This document shows, in pieces, positions 25,123 through 36,049 of a stretch of 64,000 bases of DNA. The DNA comes from Purshia tridentata. Its lineage: Eukaryota > Streptophyta > Magnoliopsida > Rosales > Rosaceae. The position numbers and the translations under genes are program-made. The DNA is taken from positions 62,001 through 126,000 of the forward strand of contig QANT01003274.1 of assembly GCA_003254885.1 (NCBI GenBank). The letters run 5' to 3'. The notes under the pieces are model-generated. The model saw nothing but the letters and a program-made list of their open reading frames with translations. It was not told where the DNA came from and searched no databases. Numbering within the stretch: the stretch's first letter is position 1; every line of letters begins with the position of its first letter.

Positions 25123-28100
25123 ATGGGTATAAAGGTATAATTTTCAGCATCCTTTTATATTTATTCTGGGTTTTTTGGGTAGCGGTTTTAATGTCTATGG
25201 ATATGGATGGCTTAGGGTTTAACGAAGCTGTTGGCGGACAATGCCCCAAAAAGTATGAAAGAGCAGAAATTCGAGAGCTACTTTGGCCGCAAGATTGCCA
25301 TCGATGCCAGCATGAGCATCTACCAGTTCCTTGTATGTGCTCTTTCTTTTCTTTATATTATATGTCTATCTGCATGGCGTAGTTTAAAGAAGCTTTGTTG
25401 ATGTGGGTGTGTGTGAAATTGCGTAGATTGTTGTGGGACGAATTGGGACTGAGATGCTCACCAATGAGGCTGGTGAAGTTACTAGGTACCCTTTACTAAA
25501 GTTCTTTGCTTTCAGTGACATAAGCCAATTTTAGTGGGATTTGGCTCAAAGTTTGATAATAGTTTGGGTTGGTAATTTTCTTAGGTAAGTTTTGGCTAAA
25601 AACCTTTGCTTTTGCGAATAATGACATGGGTTTTATTTCTCTGGGTTTATTGTAGTCATCTGCAAGGCATGTTTACACGGACGATTAGGCTTCTGGAAGC
25701 TGGAATTAAGCCAGTGTAATTTGTTCTTACCCTTATTTTTGGTTTTTATAGTATTCAAATTGTCCCTTCTACTGAACTATCCAACCCAAACGCTGGAATG
25801 ACAACTTTCTTGTTAAAATTTGGTTGCAGCTATGTTTTTGATGGGACGCCTCCAGATTTGAAAAAACAAGAGCTGGCAAAGCGGTAGCTTTCTTATTGCC
25901 TAATTTCTTAACCATGGCTACTGATCAATGCATTTGTCCTATAATGCTTGTCATATTGGAAATTGTTATGCAGTTACTCAAAGAGAGAAGATGCTACTGA
26001 AGATTTGGCAGAGGCCGTGGCGGTACATTTATATTATTTCTGACTTTTGACTTGAAATTTTAAGAAACCAGAAAATGTATTCCACAGCTATCTTTTCTTG
26101 TCATTGATTCATTGCAGACTGGCAATAAGGAAGACATTGAGAAATACAGTAAACGGACAGTAAAGGTGGGTTACTTGCTTGTACTTCTTTAGTACTATCT
26201 TCAGTCGTAATTACCATGACAGAACTTCAGCTCTTAAAACTATTACATGACAAATAGAAGGTTTGAGGTCATGTGTTTATTGTCTTGACAGGTGACAAAG
26301 CAGCACAATGAAGACTGCAAAAAACTTTTAAGGCTCATGGGTGTGCCTGTAATTGAGGTGGGACATAAGATATTTTAACTTTTCAAGTAAGCTGTTGCAG
26401 ATGTGAATTTCAGTTTGTGCACAGATATGAATGTTTTTCATACTTGGCATGTATTGAGTTTCACAGGCTCCCTCGGAAGCAGAGGCACAGTGTGCTGCAC
26501 TTTGCAAAGCAGAAAAGGCAAGTATCTCTCAGCTTGTTATAAGTTGTTTAAGTAATCTTATAAGGAGACCCTTTACTTTATGTTTTTCATATGTACATCA
26601 TTTGTGTTGATGATCCCATTTTCAAAATGGCTTAATTTCAGATGGGGTATTTATGCCATCAAATTTTCTTTAATAATAGGAATCATTTCTTTCCATGACT
26701 GGAACATGTCCATTGTTATATACTTTAATAAGTAAAATTTTATGTATTACAGGTTTATGCTGTGGCCTCTGAAGACATGGATTCCCTAACATTTGGAGCT
26801 CCTAGATTTCTTCGCCATTTGATGGATCCTAGTTCCAGAAAAATCCCAGTCATGGAATTCGAAGTTGCTAAGGTGCTTACAACTTTTAGGCTGTCACGGT
26901 TGCCTAATATATGATTCAGTGTTTTAGTGATGATCTTGTTTTTAGGTTTTGGAGGAGCTAAATCTTACTATGGATCAGTTCATTGACTTGTGCATTCTTT
27001 CCGGATGTGATTATTGTGACAGCATCCGAGGTACATAGATCTTCAAATTCAGTTTCTGACCTGATGTTGAAACTTGTTCATGTGGCTGACTTGAAATTTT
27101 AGCTATACATCCAGTTTTCCTTACCTTATAAATCTACACTACAGGGATTGGAGGACAGACAGCTTTGAAGCTCATCCGTCAACATGGCTCCATAGAGAAT
27201 ATACTGGAGAACATAAACAAAGAGAGGTTTATCTTATTTTCAGCTTGAATTATATTTCTAAATGGTTGCACTTGTGTTTCATATATGTGACAGTGTATAA
27301 TGATTTAAATAGACTCAGTTCATTAATCTGGCTTTTCAAAATTAGGAACCATCTAAAGTTCAATTCATGACCAAATAATGATCACTATAATTGTAATATA
27401 ATATTTCAAGTGATGGTGAAAATATGTTCAGTAGTGATTCTTATCTCATGTTATTAAATGGGATTATTACATCAAATTATTCCTAATGTTGCCACCTGAT
27501 CACTTGGGTGTTATATCCTCGAAATTTCAGTGTCATCCTTAATTATTATTAACACATCAATGCTGTCTACAAGTCTTTATTTTCACCACTACTCAGGGAG
27601 GCTTCCTAGTTTATGAAGAATGAATTTGTATTGGTTATGGGTGTGTGCTTCTTTGCACATATATTGACCAGTTTTGTTTTGTGGTAATATATATATTTTT
27701 TTCGATCTTCAGGTACCATATACCAGAGGATTGGCCATATCAAGAGGCTCGGCGGCTTTTTAAGGAACCAGATGCTTTAACTGATGAAGAGCAACTTGAG
27801 ATTAAATGGACTGCCCCAGATGAAGAAGTAAATACCAGTTGAAAATTATGATGATGTATCATCTTGTTTTGACTCTTGCATGCCAAGGTACTTAAATTGT
27901 CCTGTCAATTTTACAGGGACTGATCTCCTTTCTGGTGAATGAAAATGGATTCAACAGTGACAGAGTGACAAAGGTGTGCTCCGACTCATTAGTATTACAG
28001 GCTTTTTTTGAGTTCATGCTGCTTCTTTTCCAGTAGCATGTGAGCTTTATTTATCTTGATTTCTCTTTTGGTTAGGCAATTGAAAAAATTAAAGCAGCAA

Positions 28101-29650
28101 AGAACAAGTCATCACAGGGCAGGTAAGTGATTCTGGCAGACTGGCACGAATAGATATGGATTCATGAATTCCTTCTTTATTGGGCTCTAATGCATTATTT
28201 CTCATTTCAGACTAGAATCATTTTTCAAGCCAACTGCTAACCCATCTGTACCCATTAAACGGAAGGTATGGTTCTTTTAAGAATTTAAAGCTTCCATTCT
28301 TTCTTCTCTATGTATATATCTGGGGTTAGAGGTAGACAACACTCTTCTGCATTCTCACGCTGGTTCTGTATTCTGGGGTTAGATTGTTAAATTTCTTTAT
28401 CATCCATTAGTTGCTTATATCCTTTTGTCTGCATTACACATTTCTCTGTGTTTTATTGGTCCTTAAAGAGTTCGTTTTTGGTCTTACTCATCACTACTAT
28501 GAACTTGCATCTTGTAAGGCTGCAAGCAATATGCAGCATATGCTTATGCTGAAAGTTTATATAATTTGAAACGTCTGTCTGACCACTGCTTGTTGCTTTG
28601 AAGTTTTAATTCCTCCCCTCCCTTTTATTTTAAACCCGTTTCTGTCAAGATCACCTTTTCCTTCATAACTCATGAAAAGAATGAAAAAGGCCGGACATGT
28701 TGTCATAATTTATTGCTACATTGGATGACAGGAAAGCAAATGTGTGATTAGGTCTCCCAAACAAGCAATCAAGCATAAGATGTTCTCTCTGCAAGATTGT
28801 AATTCATCCACGCCTAATGTCATTGGCAGTCTAAGTCTGCCAATTCTCAATTCGGGCTCCAAGCACTTAACGCCATTATCCAGAGTTGTCTGTTTTGGCA
28901 CATGAATCCCAAAAACCTTGGGGAACTTTCAGAGACAACCTGTGATTATTCTTATTTCATTTAATTTATATCATGAGTATTGACGTATCGTACGAAAAAT
29001 CAATCGTTGCTATCATATTTTGCCATAACTAGAAACAGGGAACTGGATAAAAACTTGTAATTGAGGTTTACAGTTCTAGCTTCTTGGACTCAAGCTGTGG
29101 CAATTAGCATAAATAATTCCCCGTGAAGCCCTTTCACACTGAATTTATCACTTTTTTATTTTGCCTTTGATGGTTCTCTGGCACAAATGCACTTAACATG
29201 TCCATCACAGCACCCATAGATTTTTAAGAAAAGGTTGTCTGAAGGTTAGGTTGAGGGCTGCAAAGCTTTCATCATAAACTATGCAGCAAAACTATAATAT
29301 TCGAGCATTTGTGCCATGTTAAATTATCCTATGCAGCCATGTATATTTTAATTATTTAAATATTTTAGGACTGTCTATATTCTTGTCCTTCTATAGTTCT
29401 GTTCATTTTTTATTTATACATCTGTATCTGGTGTAAACACTCTAAAATGAAGTTTTTCTTTATTTGAATCTAGTTCCTGAATTTTGAAGTTCTGAATCCT
29501 TGAAATTGTTTATTTAAGCACTCTTATTTCAGGAGATTCAGTTTTTGTTTATTCTTGTGGCAGGAAACACCACAGAACACTGCTAAAGAAACTACTAACA
29601 AAAAGTCAAAGGCTGCTGGTGGTGGTGGTGGTGGTAGAAAGAAAAAGTAG
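25123..29650 (+). CDS. FEN1: Flap endonuclease 1 (FEN1)
   Basis: Structure-specific 5' nuclease that removes RNA/DNA flaps in Okazaki fragment maturation and long-patch base excision repair in the nucleus. Exons: 25123-25134, 25216-25332, 25427-25485, 25656-25715, 25830-25883, 25974-26022, 26118-26165, 26292-26357, 26467-26517, 26753-26872, 26946-27030, 27145-27226, 27713-27827, 27917-27973, 28076-28122, 28211-28265, 29564-29650; 1164 nt, 387 residues, close to other plant FEN1 proteins. It starts MGIKGLTKLL (the N-terminal Gly2 is conserved). Metal-binding residues are present in AIDASM (Asp34), YVFDG (Asp87), [17 protein letters not shown] and SGCDYCDS. The helix-hairpin-helix [11 protein letters not shown] is intact, as is the PCNA-binding box QGRLESFF near the C-terminus. 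The intron after exon 9 begins GCAAGT, a GC-AG intron. The tail has six Gly codons before RKKK. Residue 89 is Thr in DGTPP where most FEN1 have Lys. Confidence 0.96.
29616..29636 (+). repeat. (GGT)n coding microsatellite in the FEN1 tail
   Basis: GGT repeat encoding six glycines directly before the basic end RKKK. It lies outside the nuclease core, so length changes would be tolerated. Confidence 0.9.
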
Positions 29651-30119
29651 AATTAGCATTATAACCTCAAAATAGATGAGTAGTGCCAATGCATTGTGAT
29701 CAGTTGAACAGGGTCCCTCGGATTACCCCAGTTTTGGTGCACTCTCATCCCTACGTTTTCATATGTTAGGATAGGATTGAAAGATTTTGGTTGATTTTTG
29801 GATGATTTATGTAATGTCTTGGGCTTCTGCTTTCTGCTTAAGTTTCAATTTGAATTATTTATAAGTGGAATTTTATGCCTTTAGTCTATCAACTTAACTG
29901 AACTATTCTTCTATGCTTTGCATATAAGTTATAACAACTTAAAGTAGTTCTAAATGAACACTTAAGATTTCTCGTTACACACCCCACCCCATTTCATTTC
30001 TTTCAATTTTGTCCTTAATTAACAAAAAAAAACACTCTTAAATATAAGGCCAAGAGAGGCCCAATCCCAACTGCTAATACAGTACATCCCGCGACCAGCC
30101 ACCACCACGGTTCCATGAG
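29651..30119. other. FEN1 3' region and PPR promoter
   Basis: A 469-nt spacer between two genes on the same strand. It must hold the FEN1 3' UTR and the PPR promoter. No TATA box or other clear element is seen. Confidence 0.5.
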
Positions 30120-31925
30120 ATGCTACCATCGCAGCCTTTAACACAGGATGTCTTCGAAACATCAAAAAGCAAAGCCATCCTAGTCCTCTTGCAAGGATGC
30201 AACAGCCTCAGAAGGCTCAGAAAAATCCATGGCCATGTCATCACCAACGGTCTTCAACACCACCCCGCCATTTCAAACAAACTGCTCAACTTCTGTGCTG
30301 TCTCCGTCTCAGGCTGCTTAGCCTACGCTCGCCTTCTCTTCCATCATTACATCCAAAACCCACAAACCCAAGCCTGGAATTCCATCATCAGAGGCTTTTC
30401 CCAAAGCCCATCTCCTCTTCCCGCCATTTTTTACTACAATCACATGCTTTCATCTGCTTCTGCCTCTGATTCTGATTCTCGTCCCAACACCTTCACTTTC
30501 TCTTTTGTGCTCAAGGCTTGCGAGAGGGTTAAGGCCCAGAACAAGTGCAAAGAGGTTCATGGGTTTGTAGTCCGATGTGGGTATGATAGCGATGTTGTTG
30601 TTTGCACCAATCTTATAAGGTCGTATGCTGGGAATGGTTCGATTGAGAATGCACAGAGGGTATTCGATAATATAACTGAAAGAGACTTGGTTGCTTGGAA
30701 TTCTATGATTTCTTGCTACTCTCAAGCGGGTCTTCACCAGGAGGCCTTGAGGATGTACAACCTTATGAGAAATGAAGATGTGGGTCTTGACGGGTTTACG
30801 CTTGTTAGCTTGCTTTCGTCTTGTGCTCACTTGGGTGCGTTGAACACAGGAGCTAAATTGCATAGAATAGCTCGTGAGAAGGGGTTGGTGGGAAATGTTT
30901 ATGTTGGGAATGCGCTTATAGATATGTATGCCAAATGTGGTAACTTGGATGGTGCTCTTTGTGTCTTTGAAAGGATGAGGAAGCGGGATGTTTTTACTTG
31001 GAACTCCATGATTGTTGGGTTTGGGGTACACGGTCGTGGGGATGAAGCTATCTCTTTTTTTGGGCAGATGTTGATGGCAGGAGTCCAGCCAAATTCCATC
31101 ACATTTCTTGGTTTGTTGTGTGGATGCAGTCACCAAGGCTTAGTAGAGAAGGGTGTTGAATACTTCCATGTGATGATCTCCAAGTTCAATATCAAGCCTG
31201 GAATTAAGCATTATGGGTGCCTGGTGGATCTGTTTGGCCGAGCTGGGATGCTCGAAAAGGCACTCCAAGTTATTAGGACTTCGCGAGCCCACGATGATCC
31301 AGTCCTTTGGCGGACTCTGCTAGGCTCTTGCAAGATTCATAAGAATGTGGGAATTGGAGAAATTGCCATGAGGAATCTAATCCAGCTAGGGTCATCAAAT
31401 GCAGGGGACTACGTACTTCTTGCTACGACTTATTTCAGAGCAAAAGATGCAGATGGTGTTGCATGGATGAGAAAATTGATTAAAACACAGAGAGTAAAGA
31501 CCACTCCTGGTTGGAGCTGGATTGAACTTAGTGATCAGGTTCACAAATTTTCTGTAGATGACAAGTCACATCCAGATACTAATGAAATTTATCAGAAACT
31601 GAGAATGGTAGTCCATCAAGCTGCTCTGCATGGTTATGTGCAAGAGGAATCTCTTGTCACAGTGTCTGAATTTACCTCCACAGATACGGAGTGTTTGGAG
31701 ACTTCCAGTTCATGTCACAGTGAGAAGCTGGCAATTGCTTATGGCCTGGCGAGAACTCCAGAAGGAACATGTTTACGAATAGTAAAGAATCTGAGAGTCT
31801 GCAAAGATTGCCATTCATTTACAAAATTTGTTTCCCAAGCATTCAATCGAGAAATAATCGTTAGGGATAGAGTTCGGTTTCATCACTTCAAGGGTGGATT
31901 ATGTTCATGTAAAGACTACTGGTGA
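30120..31925 (+). CDS. DYW-class pentatricopeptide repeat protein (like Arabidopsis At3g56550)
   Basis: Single-exon gene of 601 residues, as usual for plant PPR genes. PPR proteins of the PLS-DYW class bind organelle RNA, and the DYW domain is the cytidine deaminase used in C-to-U editing. P, L and S repeats run from about residue 60 to 440 (for example AWNSIIRGFSQ, AWNSMISCYSQAGLHQEALR, NALIDMYAKCGNLDGA, TWNSMIVGFGVHGRGDEA), followed by E/E+ motifs (GWSWIEL, VHKFSVDDKSHP) and a DYW domain. The deaminase-like zinc motif is complete: HSEK (His533, Glu535) and CKDCHS (Cys561, Cys564), and the protein ends in CSCKDYW. From memory it is closest to At3g56550. An out-of-frame ATG five bases upstream (30115) begins an eight-codon frame overlapping this start, which may lower translation. 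Organelle target and RNA sites cannot be read from the sequence. Confidence 0.95.
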   Translation: MLPSQPLTQDVFETSKSKAILVLLQGCNSLRRLRKIHGHVITNGLQHHPAISNKLLNFCAVSVSGCLAYARLLFHHYIQNPQTQAWNSIIRGFSQSPSPLPAIFYYNHMLSSASASDSDSRPNTFTFSFVLKACERVKAQNKCKEVHGFVVRCGYDSDVVVCTNLIRSYAGNGSIENAQRVFDNITERDLVAWNSMISCYSQAGLHQEALRMYNLMRNEDVGLDGFTLVSLLSSCAHLGALNTGAKLHRIAREKGLVGNVYVGNALIDMYAKCGNLDGALCVFERMRKRDVFTWNSMIVGFGVHGRGDEAISFFGQMLMAGVQPNSITFLGLLCGCSHQGLVEKGVEYFHVMISKFNIKPGIKHYGCLVDLFGRAGMLEKALQVIRTSRAHDDPVLWRTLLGSCKIHKNVGIGEIAMRNLIQLGSSNAGDYVLLATTYFRAKDADGVAWMRKLIKTQRVKTTPGWSWIELSDQVHKFSVDDKSHPDTNEIYQKLRMVVHQAALHGYVQEESLVTVSEFTSTDTECLETSSSCHSEKLAIAYGLARTPEGTCLRIVKNLRVCKDCHSFTKFVSQAFNREIIVRDRVRFHHFKGGLCSCKDYW

Positions 31926-32175
31926 CTATTCCAATCCTCATCCTCATCCAGTCATATTGGTATTGGGTGTTGGAAGTCAACTGTTTTCAAATGTCAATGG
32001 GTCACGGGACACTCATCACCCATCAGAGTAGGAATGGCAATTAATTGTTGACTTGAATATTAAATTCAATTTATGAATAAAATCAGAATTACTCGCAAAA
32101 TCAAATGCAATAAGTAACATGATCCTTCTTGTCATGAGTTTTAAATTAATTAGCTGCATTCGCATTGCTGCACAC
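31926..32175. other. PPR 3' flank
   Basis: Spacer with no recognisable gene, ending where the LTR-like block begins. Confidence 0.5.
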
Positions 32176-32393
32176 TTGTTCGGGGATAACACCTCCTTAG
32201 AGTCAACGGTCAACATGCTGAACACGTGGAACCTCGGATTCGACTTCCGTCCCACGACCCATGGTCATTTGATTGTGCCGTGAATTTTAGGGGAAACAAT
32301 ATTGTTCGGGGATAACACCTCCCTAGAGTCAACGGTCAACATGCTGAACACGTGGAACATCGGATTCGACTTCTGTCCCATGACCCATGGTCA
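32176..32393. repeat. Direct repeat of the LTR head
   Basis: Two copies of a 91-bp unit (32176-32266 and 32302-32393, period 126 bp) with only a few differences, containing GTCAACGGTCAACATGCTGA and an ACACGTGG G-box-like core. Confidence 0.85.
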
Positions 32394-33277
32394 ACGGTCC
32401 ATCGAAGCAACCTCACCGGATCGGATCTTACTGTCGGATCCGATCCGAACCAACCATGTCGACTTGTGGTCAGAGGCAAGGTCTGCAAAACTCATCATCA
32501 GTTCGATCGGATAATTGATCTCGGATCGGAGTATAGCTAAGTATCTTCCTTCGTCAAAACTGCCTGTTCGGAGCTCTTCCATCTCATTGTTCGGATCGGA
32601 TTCATCTATCATCCGAGCCGAACACTTCCTGGATGTACTGAACTTCTTCGTAGGTCTACCATCTTTGGAAGCCCTATTCGGATCGGATTGATCAACCTCG
32701 ACTCATAATATTCCGAGCCGAACACAAACTCAGATCGTAGTTATTGCGCCTGACACCCCGAAGGTAACTTTGTGCTTTGCATTTATGGCCCATCGACTCT
32801 GCTTTGCTTTCCATTTAATGCATGCAACTTGCAGACATCCCTCTGGCATTAAATGAAAGAACTTGTCAGTAACCCAAACCTACCCTGCAAGCGTAGCCTC
32901 CAAGATCTATGATTAGCCATGATTATACCTACTAGCCAGCCAAAATATCCCAATCCCTTTGCCTATAAGTAAGAGCATAACCACAAGGCAAAGGGGGAGA
33001 CAAAAAATCTGAGAAAACTAGCCCAAGCTCTGGCAACATTTACCCAGAAATCTGACCTCTTTTCCTTCATCTTCTTCCCAAGCTCTAGTTGTGCCATTCA
33101 GTATCTCTTGCATCTTCTTCCTTGCATTCCTCTGATTTTGCCATCGGAGCATCTCCGGCCGGTACCACACCGGTGCCCTTTTTCGTTCATTCGTGCAGGA
33201 AGAAGGCCAGAAACTGATCAGCTGACACGTTCGGATCGTCCGCTTGATCGCTCAAAATCACCACATCATCAACAACT
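32177..33277. mobile_element. LTR-retrotransposon fossil (probable solo LTR, Gypsy-like)
   Basis: Begins TGTTCGGGGATAACACC. It carries a TATA-like CCTATAAGTAAGAG near 32963, followed by a leader-like stretch and the CCGGTACCACACCGGTGCCC palindrome near 33160, which is typical of plant LTRs. Its base composition, rich in CGGATCGGAT motifs, differs from the surrounding DNA. I see no internal gag or pol region, so it looks like a solo LTR or remnant. The first 91 bp occur twice (32176-32266 and 32302-32393). The right boundary is uncertain and no clear target duplication was found. Not intact as an element; age unknown. Confidence 0.5.
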
Positions 33278-33784
33278 CGCATTTAAGTTGTGTGCAAGAA
33301 CCATCGGCAAATTTTTGCATCAACAACACTGTAATTTTTTTAAAAGTTCTGTTGCATTTAGAGCATTGCTGCCCTTTATGCATGTCCCATCTTGGCAACT
33401 TCCCTTCAATCCTTTGGTTCATAAGCTTTTCTTCCAAAACTATGTGATGGGCTTCACCTCCTGAGTCCTGCCCTCTGTTACTTTTTTTTGTCTTTTGTCA
33501 TCACAAAGAATAAATCACCCACAAACCAAATGGCATTACTCTCAGACTCCCAGTATGTAACACGCCATTCTGCATTTCGAAATTTCCAAACATACCATTG
33601 CATTATCTTGATTGTTTATGAGTAAACCCCACTTAATGTCTCAAAGTCAATGGCCTCTGGCTATTTTCCAAACATATAATTCCACCACATGTGAAGTCTA
33701 ATTGGCATGTATAAAATAATATGATCTAAAACAATAATATCCTTTGGGGAGAGATTGTATTTAAATGTACACAGTACACTGCAA
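33278..33784. other. Spacer between the LTR-like fossil and the tandem duplication
   Basis: About 500 nt with no recognisable gene, repeat or RNA. Confidence 0.5.
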
Positions 33785-34449
33785 GGAGAGCTGCTTGGTG
33801 ATGAAAAATTGATTGATGAGCTTGGAGATGGAGACCCTTCAACCAGAAACCAAGAACAGCAGACTGCAAATAGGACTGATTCTATTGCAAAACAATGTAA
33901 CATATAACAGAAAAGCCATTGTTGGAAGCAACCTCCAAAAGAGAACAAATTGAGTAGGAAGAAAAAAAATAAAGGACTAAAACAATGGAGTACCTAATTA
34001 TAAAGGGGTTTGTGAGACCCCACTAGGAGTAGGTTTAGTCTAATTAGGTTCCAAATCAACCAAACAACAATGGGAACCTTCCATGCAAGGAATTAATTTG
34101 AGGGGTAGGTGCAAGAAGCTTAATTGGTGATGAAAAATTGATTGACGATCGAGGTTGGAGATGGATCAGACCCTTCAACCAAGCACACAGCTGATTGCAA
34201 ATATGACTAACTATATTGCAAAGGCAAAACAATGTAGCAAATACAGAAAAGCCATTAGGAAGCAACCTCCAAAAGAAGACAAAGTGAGAAGAGAAAAATA
34301 GAGAGTGTGAGCACAACAATGGAGTACCTAATTAAATGAATTTGGGAGACCCCACTAGGAGTAGGTTTACTCAGCTTCCCGATCAACATTCTTAAATTGC
34401 ACCAACTCAACCAAACAACAATCGCAACCTTCCATGCAAGGATTTGATT
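33785..34449. repeat. Diverged tandem duplication of about 320 bp
   Basis: Copy 1 (about 33785-34095) and copy 2 (about 34112-34449) share long blocks: GGTGATGAAAAATTGATTGA, AAGCAACCTCCAAAAGA, GAGACCCCACTAGGAGTAGG and ACCTTCCATGCAAGGA. On the minus strand both copies can be read as short Ser-rich frames with partial similarity (SSINFSSP). No known family is recognised. It may be a duplicated promoter or first exon of a lost gene. Confidence 0.75.
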
Positions 34450-36049
34450 ACTTTCAAGCTTATCCTTTTCAAAGGCTTATATTAAAGTCTGATGATGTTG
34501 CAATCGCATTTTAGGTTTGATGTATATAATGAAGAGCATATGGATTGTCCTATTTCCTTGATGAGATATTCGGATTCGTGATTCCCCTATCCCTTTTTTT
34601 TATTTTTCGGGTTTCTTATGTATTTCCAAACTTGAAAAGGTAATCATGTCTTTTTTATTGCGACAACTTTTTGGTAAAAAAAAATAAAAGACTTGGATTA
34701 TCCAAAAAAAGGGGAGACAACTTATTTTATAGTTATGCTACACTTATCATATTTTTGAAAAAATTGAGAGAAAATTAATAAATTTGGAGGGAGGGAGAAG
34801 TTTGAGCCTCTTTGAATAATAAGATTTAGTATGTTACATGTGATAAATTGTGATTAAAAGCTTAAGAGATGATTCAAAATTGTATATGTATAACATTTCT
34901 TGTTGATATTTTATCATTGCATAATATGATAGAGTGAAGGAACTTTCACAATTTGATGTCTTGTCGGAAAATGAAGTTGATCAATGTAACTATTATATAT
35001 ATTAAGCCAAAATCAACTCATCATATTAAGGAAAGTTACTCACTTATTGGTAAATGGTCAATTACACAATGACGTAGCACATAACCTTTTCTTTTGGCGT
35101 AAAGATAAAAATACTACTTAATTACAAATTAATGTTCATGAAAACTCAAAAAGAGCTCAAGCTTCTCAATTATTGGTTGCAAGTTTGCAACTTAGAAAAT
35201 GTATTAAATATTCTAAAAAAAAATGGCCAGGTAGAACTTAAAAGTTTTCTATAAAAAAAAAATAGGCATGTACTTGAGAGGTGATAATGCTCATTAAATT
35301 TGTTGGTATACATACTTAGTAGTGAATGAGATTTAAATAAACAAATGCAATCACATTTTTTTGAATGAATTTAGTGGCATTATCCATATTGATTGAGAAG
35401 ACAAACAAAGCCAAGCAAAGAAAAGAGTATGACTACTCACCCAATTACCCAAAAACCATTACATACATTTTCTTTTGTTTAATAAAGAAGAATGTGAAAG
35501 TGCGAGATGCTTACGAGGTCCAATAAAATCATAACACATAGAGAATGCATAGAGCCATAGAATTGGACAACAATTATGCTGGGAAAAGTCGTATGTAGCA
35601 TTTATCTTTTAGACTAATAAGTATAAAAATAAGAATAAAAAATTAAGCCAAAAAAGAAAAAGAAAAATAAAAATTCTATGTGGGTCGGATCCGCTGGACG
35701 TGCAAAGGGCCACAAATGGGGTCAACGCTCCTAAAACAGAGATCTGGTCAAAGCATTTCAAGGCAAGCTTGATGCAATGTGATGTGATGACTTTGCTTTG
35801 GGTCTAAGAAGTAAAACAAAGCATGCCACATGCTTTACATTCACAACAACTACAACAACAAATATTACCAGCTATCGAAACGACAATATTACCTTCAAGG
35901 CTTCAACATTCAAGTATTCAACCACTCTTTGCTGCTGCTATAAATACCCACTCTACCCATCACTTACTAATTCACTCACATTCTGGTTCTTTCTTTTGGT
36001 CCTCTGTATTACCTTTCTCTCTTTCTTTAACCACAACAACAGCAAAACC
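34450..36049. other. Spacer and germin-like promoter region
   Basis: Very A/T-rich spacer with poly-A runs and no recognisable gene, ending in the germin-like promoter. Confidence 0.55.
35939..35946 (+). promoter_or_regulatory. TATA box of the germin-like gene
   Basis: TATAAATA about 104 nt upstream of the start codon, in a C/T-rich context that fits a plant core promoter and 5' UTR. Confidence 0.65.

Noticed and set aside
30450-31136. A 228-codon frame on the minus strand
   Set aside because: It is antisense to the PPR gene, whose plus-strand motifs explain the DNA fully.
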